From Vulcanimicrobiia bacterium (GTDB lineage Bacteria > Vulcanimicrobiota > Vulcanimicrobiia > Vulcanimicrobiales > Vulcanimicrobiaceae), in assembly GCA_025934645.1 (NCBI GenBank), contig JAICWY010000017.1:1-38394 (forward strand): a stretch of 38,394 nucleotides of DNA. The letters are read 5' to 3'. Positions 34,951-38,394 of this stretch are shown here, piece by piece. A program made the position numbers and the translations under genes. Within the stretch, counting starts at the first letter, position 1, and every line of letters starts with the position of its first letter. The notes below the pieces were generated by a model, which saw only the letters and a program-made list of their open reading frames with translations, did no database searches and was not told the origin of the DNA.

Positions 34951-35168
34951 TTAAAAAAACGGGAATCGTCCTCTTCTTGCCCCGCTTACCAGCCTGGCTA
35001 ACACTAGAAGGCAAGCGCCCGGCTGCACCACTCGTGGCGAAACGCCCATACATGCGAATTCCACTTATGCAGCCGCGCCTTTTTCACTACGATTGTAGCG
35101 CCGACCGTCGCCAGCTGGCGAGGCCGGCATTTCTTTTCTTTGCTGCATTCAGAAATGGAGGAGACGAC
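34951..35168. other. Divergent intergenic region with palindrome
   Basis: This 218-base region separates the lipoprotein gene (minus) and the secreted protein gene (plus). It holds a perfect 14-base palindrome TCGCCAGCTGGCGA (35108-35121), a smaller inverted repeat CTAC-GATT-GTAG (about 35089-35100), and a Shine-Dalgarno sequence for each gene at its ends. No riboswitch core (GEMM, cobalamin, TPP) is recognised by eye. The small hairpin would overlap a -10-like TACAAT on the minus strand. Confidence 0.6.
35108..35121. promoter_or_regulatory. Perfect 14-base palindrome, candidate operator
   Basis: TCGCCAGCTGGCGA is a perfect palindrome in the divergent gap. Its position 48 bases upstream of the plus-strand start (35169) is compatible with an operator. 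In a high-GC genome such a palindrome could be chance; there is no matching copy elsewhere in the window that I noticed. Confidence 0.3.
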
Positions 35169-36074
35169 ATGCTACGGTCTATCCTGACCCTTGTCGCCGG
35201 ATGCGCGCTGGTCGCAGTTTCATATGCAAACGCGATTGCCGCTCCGGCTGCAACGACTTCCCGGTATATGGCAACCACTAATCGCACCACGCTCTATAAC
35301 GAGGGGTGCAGCATGGGCACCGCCGGGCTCAGCGGCATCGTGATTCTGGATTTCGGCGAGCCGTACTATTCCGGCGGCGAAGGCACGTACACGTACGGCA
35401 GCGCCTTCGCATCGGACAGTTCGATCGTGAACGCCGCCGAAGGCTTTCTGGACGGCTTTTGGAACTGCTCGGGCTCTTCGCCGCAATTGCGTTTGGCGAT
35501 TGGAACGAGCAACTACGGAAGCCACACCGGTAACTCCGCCGGTCAAGCATGGGGCGGCGCGGTGAATACACTCAAGAATTATATCTCGAGTAAAGGATAC
35601 GGTTCGCAAGAGTTCGCACGCGGCGCGATCGACGCGGAACCGGGCTGGGACACGGAGTTCAGCCGCACGTCGGCCTGGATCGACGGATACAACGCAGCGA
35701 CGACTGCGCCGCTCTACGATTACGGCTCGGCGGATGATTGCCCGTACAGCGGTTTCAGCGGAAACTGCGACGGCTGGGGACAGCACGGATTGTGGTACGT
35801 TTCGTGGGGTAACTCCGACGGTTACCCCGTTCCCGAGATCTACCAATGGTCGATGGGCGATCAGTGGTATTACGAAAGCGCGTATTCCGCAAGCAGCGAA
35901 GCGAACGGAAAACTCGACTTCTTGGGAACGATGACGCAATACTCGGCTTGCGGCTGCGGAAGCAGCACGTACACCCCCGCGCAAGGCTTCAATACGCTGC
36001 AAAGCCTGATCAACGGCAATTCGAGCACCGCTTATACCATGTCGTATTCCACCGACATCACTTGGGCGAATTAG
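35169..36074 (+). CDS. Secreted TIM-barrel-like protein (putative glycoside hydrolase-like), 301 aa
   Basis: A signal peptide (about residues 1-24, ending IAAPA) leads a long beta/alpha domain rich in aromatic and Gly/Ser residues. Segments such as GIVILDFGEPYYSG, LRLAIGTSNYGS, ARGAIDAEPGWD, AWIDGYN, GLWYVSWGN, PEIYQWSMGDQWY and YSTDITW recur in uncharacterised bacterial secreted proteins and resemble the strand pattern of TIM-barrel glycoside hydrolases (DUF1906-like). The DAEPGWD stretch holds carboxylates that could be catalytic, but this is not shown. GGAGGAG precedes the ATG. A lipoprotein gene follows after 12 bases, so they form a two-gene operon. Confidence 0.7.
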   Translation: MLRSILTLVAGCALVAVSYANAIAAPAATTSRYMATTNRTTLYNEGCSMGTAGLSGIVILDFGEPYYSGGEGTYTYGSAFASDSSIVNAAEGFLDGFWNCSGSSPQLRLAIGTSNYGSHTGNSAGQAWGGAVNTLKNYISSKGYGSQEFARGAIDAEPGWDTEFSRTSAWIDGYNAATTAPLYDYGSADDCPYSGFSGNCDGWGQHGLWYVSWGNSDGYPVPEIYQWSMGDQWYYESAYSASSEANGKLDFLGTMTQYSACGCGSSTYTPAQGFNTLQSLINGNSSTAYTMSYSTDITWAN

Positions 36075-36086
36075 GAGGAGCGCACC

Positions 36087-36605
36087 ATGCGTAGAGTTTT
36101 TGCATTTTCAACGATCGCACTCGCCGCTGCGCTCGCAGCGTGCTCTCACGGCGGAAATGGCGGAACCACGCCGCCCGTAACGCAGCCGCAGTCGGCGAAC
36201 GTCTCACAACAAAAGATGCTGCGCGAGCAAGAACGCGTGCCCAGCAGCTTCGTCGCGCCGAAACATCCGGGCTTCATCGCGGAAATGCCGGATACGCAGA
36301 CGTGGACGCAAGGCATCGCACAAGCCGGCGAAGCTCCGGTACCCGGCGGCATGTTCGATATCGTGAATCAATACAACACCATCCAGAACGGGCAGCACGT
36401 TACCGTATACGCCGGTTCGATCCGGCCGACCGGCGCGGGTATTCTGCTGGTGGTACGGCGCTCCGCGGATTTACACACGGTGAACGCGCAAACGATGACC
36501 GTTGCATCGAGCGCCGTGCGGATCGAGAGCGCTTCGGGCAGCGATCTGCAGCTGCAGCAAATCGGGCGCAGCGCGCAAGCGATCCAGGTACGCGTACCGC
36601 TCTAA
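36087..36605 (+). CDS. Lipoprotein of unknown function, 172 aa
   Basis: A lipobox LAAC (about residues 16-19) predicts lipidation. A Gly/Thr/Pro-rich spacer and a basic/helical stretch (VSQQKMLREQERVPSSFVAPKHPGF) lead a beta-rich C-terminal domain. No family is recognised. AGGAGG lies nine bases before the ATG. It follows the secreted TIM-barrel-like gene by 12 bases, so the two are probably co-transcribed and may act together at the cell surface. A terminator follows at 36629-36662. Confidence 0.7.
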   Translation: MRRVFAFSTIALAAALAACSHGGNGGTTPPVTQPQSANVSQQKMLREQERVPSSFVAPKHPGFIAEMPDTQTWTQGIAQAGEAPVPGGMFDIVNQYNTIQNGQHVTVYAGSIRPTGAGILLVVRRSADLHTVNAQTMTVASSAVRIESASGSDLQLQQIGRSAQAIQVRVPL

Positions 36606-36628
36606 CCGGTATTGGGGTTGGTCACGCG

Positions 36629-36662
36629 AAAGCGCCCCGCGAATATCCGCGAGGCGCTTTTT
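36629..36662 (+). terminator. Rho-independent terminator
   Basis: AAAGCGCC and CGCG pair with CGCG and GGCGCTTT with one mismatched pair, with an AATATC loop, followed by TTTTT. It lies 24 bases after the lipoprotein gene and separates it from the convergent serine hydrolase gene. Confidence 0.8.
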
Positions 36663-36679
36663 ACGTTGCCGCAGACCGC

Positions 36680-38104
36680 TTAAAGCGGCAAACGGTTCGC
36701 TATGAAGTCCGCCACGCGTCCGGCTGCGGGCGGATCCAGATTCGATAACACGGCGATCACAAATCCATCACTGGGGCAAATTTCGAGATCGCCGTTCATA
36801 CCCGGCGCCCCGCCGTTGTGTCCGAAACAGCGCGTGCCGTTTATGATGCGGTCGCCGAAACCGAAGCCGTATTTGATTCCGGGGCCCATCGTCACTTTGC
36901 CCGTCGTCATCATCTCGGTGTAAGTCGCGTTGAGCAGCGTGTGATTTTCCAGCGCGTTTGCGAAGCGTAGCAAATCGCCCACCGTTGAATAGCCGCCGCC
37001 GGCGGACGTCCCGCGATATGGCAGCGTGTCCGTATTCGGCTGCACGCCGCCCTTAGGTGAAGTCATATAGCCTATGCTGCGATCCGCAACGGCAACGTCT
37101 TCAGGCTCGGAGCCCGTCGCCGTCATGCCCGCGGGTTCATACACATGCTCACGCACATAATCGTAATACGTTTGCCCGCTCACCTTTTCAACGACGGCGC
37201 CGAGCAGGATGAACCCATAATTGCTGTACTCCAATTTGCTGCCGGGCTTAAAGCGCACGGGGCGCGCTCCGTAAAGGTCGATGTAATCCTGCAGCGTGCG
37301 CAGCTTGAGGCGGTTCTTATCGAATTCGGGACCGAAGATGTCGCCCGTTCCGCCGGTGTGCGTGAGCAGCTGCCGTATAGTCACGGTGGAGGCCATGGAT
37401 TTGTTCGGATAATCTGTCAAATACGTGCCGAACGGTTTGTCGAGTTCGATCTTTCCTGCTTGCACCAGCTGCATGATCGCCGTGGCGGTAAACATTTTGT
37501 TCATCGAACCGATGCGAAACTGCGTATCGACCGTATTCGGAATTTTCTGCGCGCGATTCGCCAGGCCGTACGCTTTTTCGTAAACGGGTTTGCCGTCTTT
37601 GGCGATCAGGACGGCGCCGGCGAAGGTGCCCGCCGCGGCTTCCTGTTCCACGCGCTGCTGCAGCGCTGCGATTAATTGCGGTTCGGAGAGATGCGGCAAC
37701 GCGAACTCCGCAGGACGCTGGATCGCGTCGAGCATCCCGCCTTTGATGCGGTTCGGCGGCTTGCTTTGCACTTGGAACGAAACGCGCGCGAACTGATCGG
37801 AAAGATGTTCCTGCACCAGAGCCGTGATAGAATCCGGGGACGAGCTCTCGATCTTCCGGAGATCGAAGCCGCCGGTCATCGCGCGAAACTGCATCTCGTC
37901 GTCCAGGTGCGGCAAGCGCTGCGGCTCGTAGCGCTGCATGAACGCCTGTATTTTCTGCCGGTCTCCGCTATCGAAAGCTTGCAGCCACGCGCGCAGCATG
38001 CGGCCCGCCGGCGTATGCGGAATCGCCGGCGGCGCGGCGGCTTGCGCGAACGCGCAAACAGCCGCTCCCAAAGCGCACGCCAGAACCCAGGATGCGATCT
38101 TCAT
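36680..38104 (-). CDS. Exported serine hydrolase of the class C beta-lactamase/PBP fold with N-terminal extra domain
   Basis: A signal peptide (about residues 1-24) precedes an N-terminal helical/beta domain (about 28-130, RMLRAWLQAFDSGDRQKIQAFMQRYEP), then the beta-lactamase-related domain (about 140-470). Motifs are SMNK (in RIGSMNKMFTATAI), YSN (in LEYSNYGF) and HNGG (in FGHNGGAPG). The N-terminal domain is like the small domains found fused to such hydrolases in Acidobacteria and others. It differs in layout from the 7922-9349 paralogue, which has a C-terminal extension instead. GAGGAGG eight bases before the ATG supports the start. Likely substrates are peptidoglycan peptides or esters. 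Confidence 0.9.
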   Translation of the reverse strand: MKIASWVLACALGAAVCAFAQAAAPPAIPHTPAGRMLRAWLQAFDSGDRQKIQAFMQRYEPQRLPHLDDEMQFRAMTGGFDLRKIESSSPDSITALVQEHLSDQFARVSFQVQSKPPNRIKGGMLDAIQRPAEFALPHLSEPQLIAALQQRVEQEAAAGTFAGAVLIAKDGKPVYEKAYGLANRAQKIPNTVDTQFRIGSMNKMFTATAIMQLVQAGKIELDKPFGTYLTDYPNKSMASTVTIRQLLTHTGGTGDIFGPEFDKNRLKLRTLQDYIDLYGARPVRFKPGSKLEYSNYGFILLGAVVEKVSGQTYYDYVREHVYEPAGMTATGSEPEDVAVADRSIGYMTSPKGGVQPNTDTLPYRGTSAGGGYSTVGDLLRFANALENHTLLNATYTEMMTTGKVTMGPGIKYGFGFGDRIINGTRCFGHNGGAPGMNGDLEICPSDGFVIAVLSNLDPPAAGRVADFIANRLPL

Positions 38105-38189
38105 TCGTGATGCCTCCTCAGTCGAATGCACGTTTCCCACAGTGAAACTGCCCGCCCGCGGGATTTGTGACGGCTATGGCGCGCAAACA

Positions 38190-38219
38190 AAATGCCCCGC
38201 GGAAAACCGCGGGGCATTT
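38190..38219 (-). terminator. Rho-independent terminator of groEL
   Basis: A perfect 13-bp stem, AAATGCCCCGCGG on both strands, with a four-base loop is followed on the minus strand by TTTTGTTTG. It lies 25 bases after the groEL stop. Confidence 0.9.
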
Positions 38220-38243
38220 GCTGACGTAAAGGACTTTAGCCGA

Positions 38244-38394
38244 TCACATCATGCCGTAGTCGCCCATGCCGCCGCCCGGCATCGCGGGCTCTTTCTTCGG
38301 CTCGGGCTTGTCGGCGATGAGGGTTTCGGTCGTGAGAATCAGCGAACCGATCGACGCGGCGTTTTGCAGCGCCGAGCGCGTCACTTTGAACGGC
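38244..38394 (-). CDS. groL: Chaperonin GroEL, C-terminal part only
   Basis: Only the last 49 codons are in the window. They read [31 protein letters not shown] and a Gly/Met-rich tail ending [10 protein letters not shown], the signature C-terminus of GroEL. The gene is cut by the window edge, not damaged. The 60-kDa chaperonin folds proteins with GroES. Its promoter, groES and any CIRCE element would lie beyond the right edge, so a shared HrcA control with hsp20-lon cannot be checked here. Confidence 0.95.
   Translation of the reverse strand, partial: PFKVTRSALQNAASIGSLILTTETLIADKPEPKKEPAMPGGGMGDYGMM

Noticed and set aside
34951-35168. GEMM-type or cobalamin riboswitch
   Set aside because: No conserved core could be aligned by eye; only short inverted repeats are present.

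Overview
The window is a densely packed, high-GC bacterial chromosome segment. It has no prophage, insertion sequence, CRISPR array, tRNA or rRNA that I can see. Core genes (infC-rpmI-rplT, pheS-pheT, lon, groEL 3' end), many signal peptides and lipoproteins, HC2-type anti-sigma control and a large PAS/GAF/SpoIIE/HATPase regulator fit a free-living bacterium. Gene content and protein style remind me of deep-branching high-GC lineages such as Candidatus Eremiobacterota (WPS-2), but this placement is inference and was not tested by any search.

Layout. 1-1845: cut-off M61 metallopeptidase, a small hypothetical protein and a GNAT acetyltransferase. 1878-3319: translation operon infC-rpmI-rplT with a recognisable promoter, a leader with an intrinsic terminator, an AUA start codon and a closing terminator. 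3381-9349: small exported protein; SpoIIE-type phosphatase/anti-sigma-kinase-like regulator; DUF4142 protein; ECF sigma factor with membrane anti-sigma factor; exported serine hydrolase. 9346-11248: small protein, Nudix hydrolase, small membrane protein and TrmH-type RNA methyltransferase. 11332-15511: promoter, YqzL-like microprotein, attenuator, pheS, pheT, cvpA. 15444-18667 (minus): threonine synthase and class V aminotransferase, preceded by an exported protein with a cysteine-rich N-terminus. 18757-23371 (plus): phosphoesterase lipoprotein, then the translationally coupled glpK-glpD-cupin set. 23331-26227 (minus): hsp20-lon operon behind a CIRCE-like inverted repeat. 26244-31593: exported protein, alpha/beta hydrolase, then a tightly coupled set of two nucleotidyltransferase-fold proteins, a GT2 glycosyltransferase and a polysaccharide flippase. 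31590-36605: APC permease and several small exported or lipoproteins, including a TIM-barrel-like secreted protein. 36680-38394 (minus): second exported serine hydrolase and the 3' end of groEL.

Recurring architecture. Same-strand neighbours often overlap by ATGA, GTGA or TAATG. Convergent neighbours often overlap too, three times by exactly the four bases TTAG, where each strand reads a stop. Both translation-related operons (infC and pheS) carry an intrinsic terminator in the leader just before the first major gene, which suggests attenuation control.

Most promising for follow-up are the NTase-NTase-GT2-flippase operon (27605-31593), the YqzL-like microprotein plus terminator in front of pheS (11398-11563), the infC leader with its AUA start, and the CIRCE-like operator in front of hsp20-lon.
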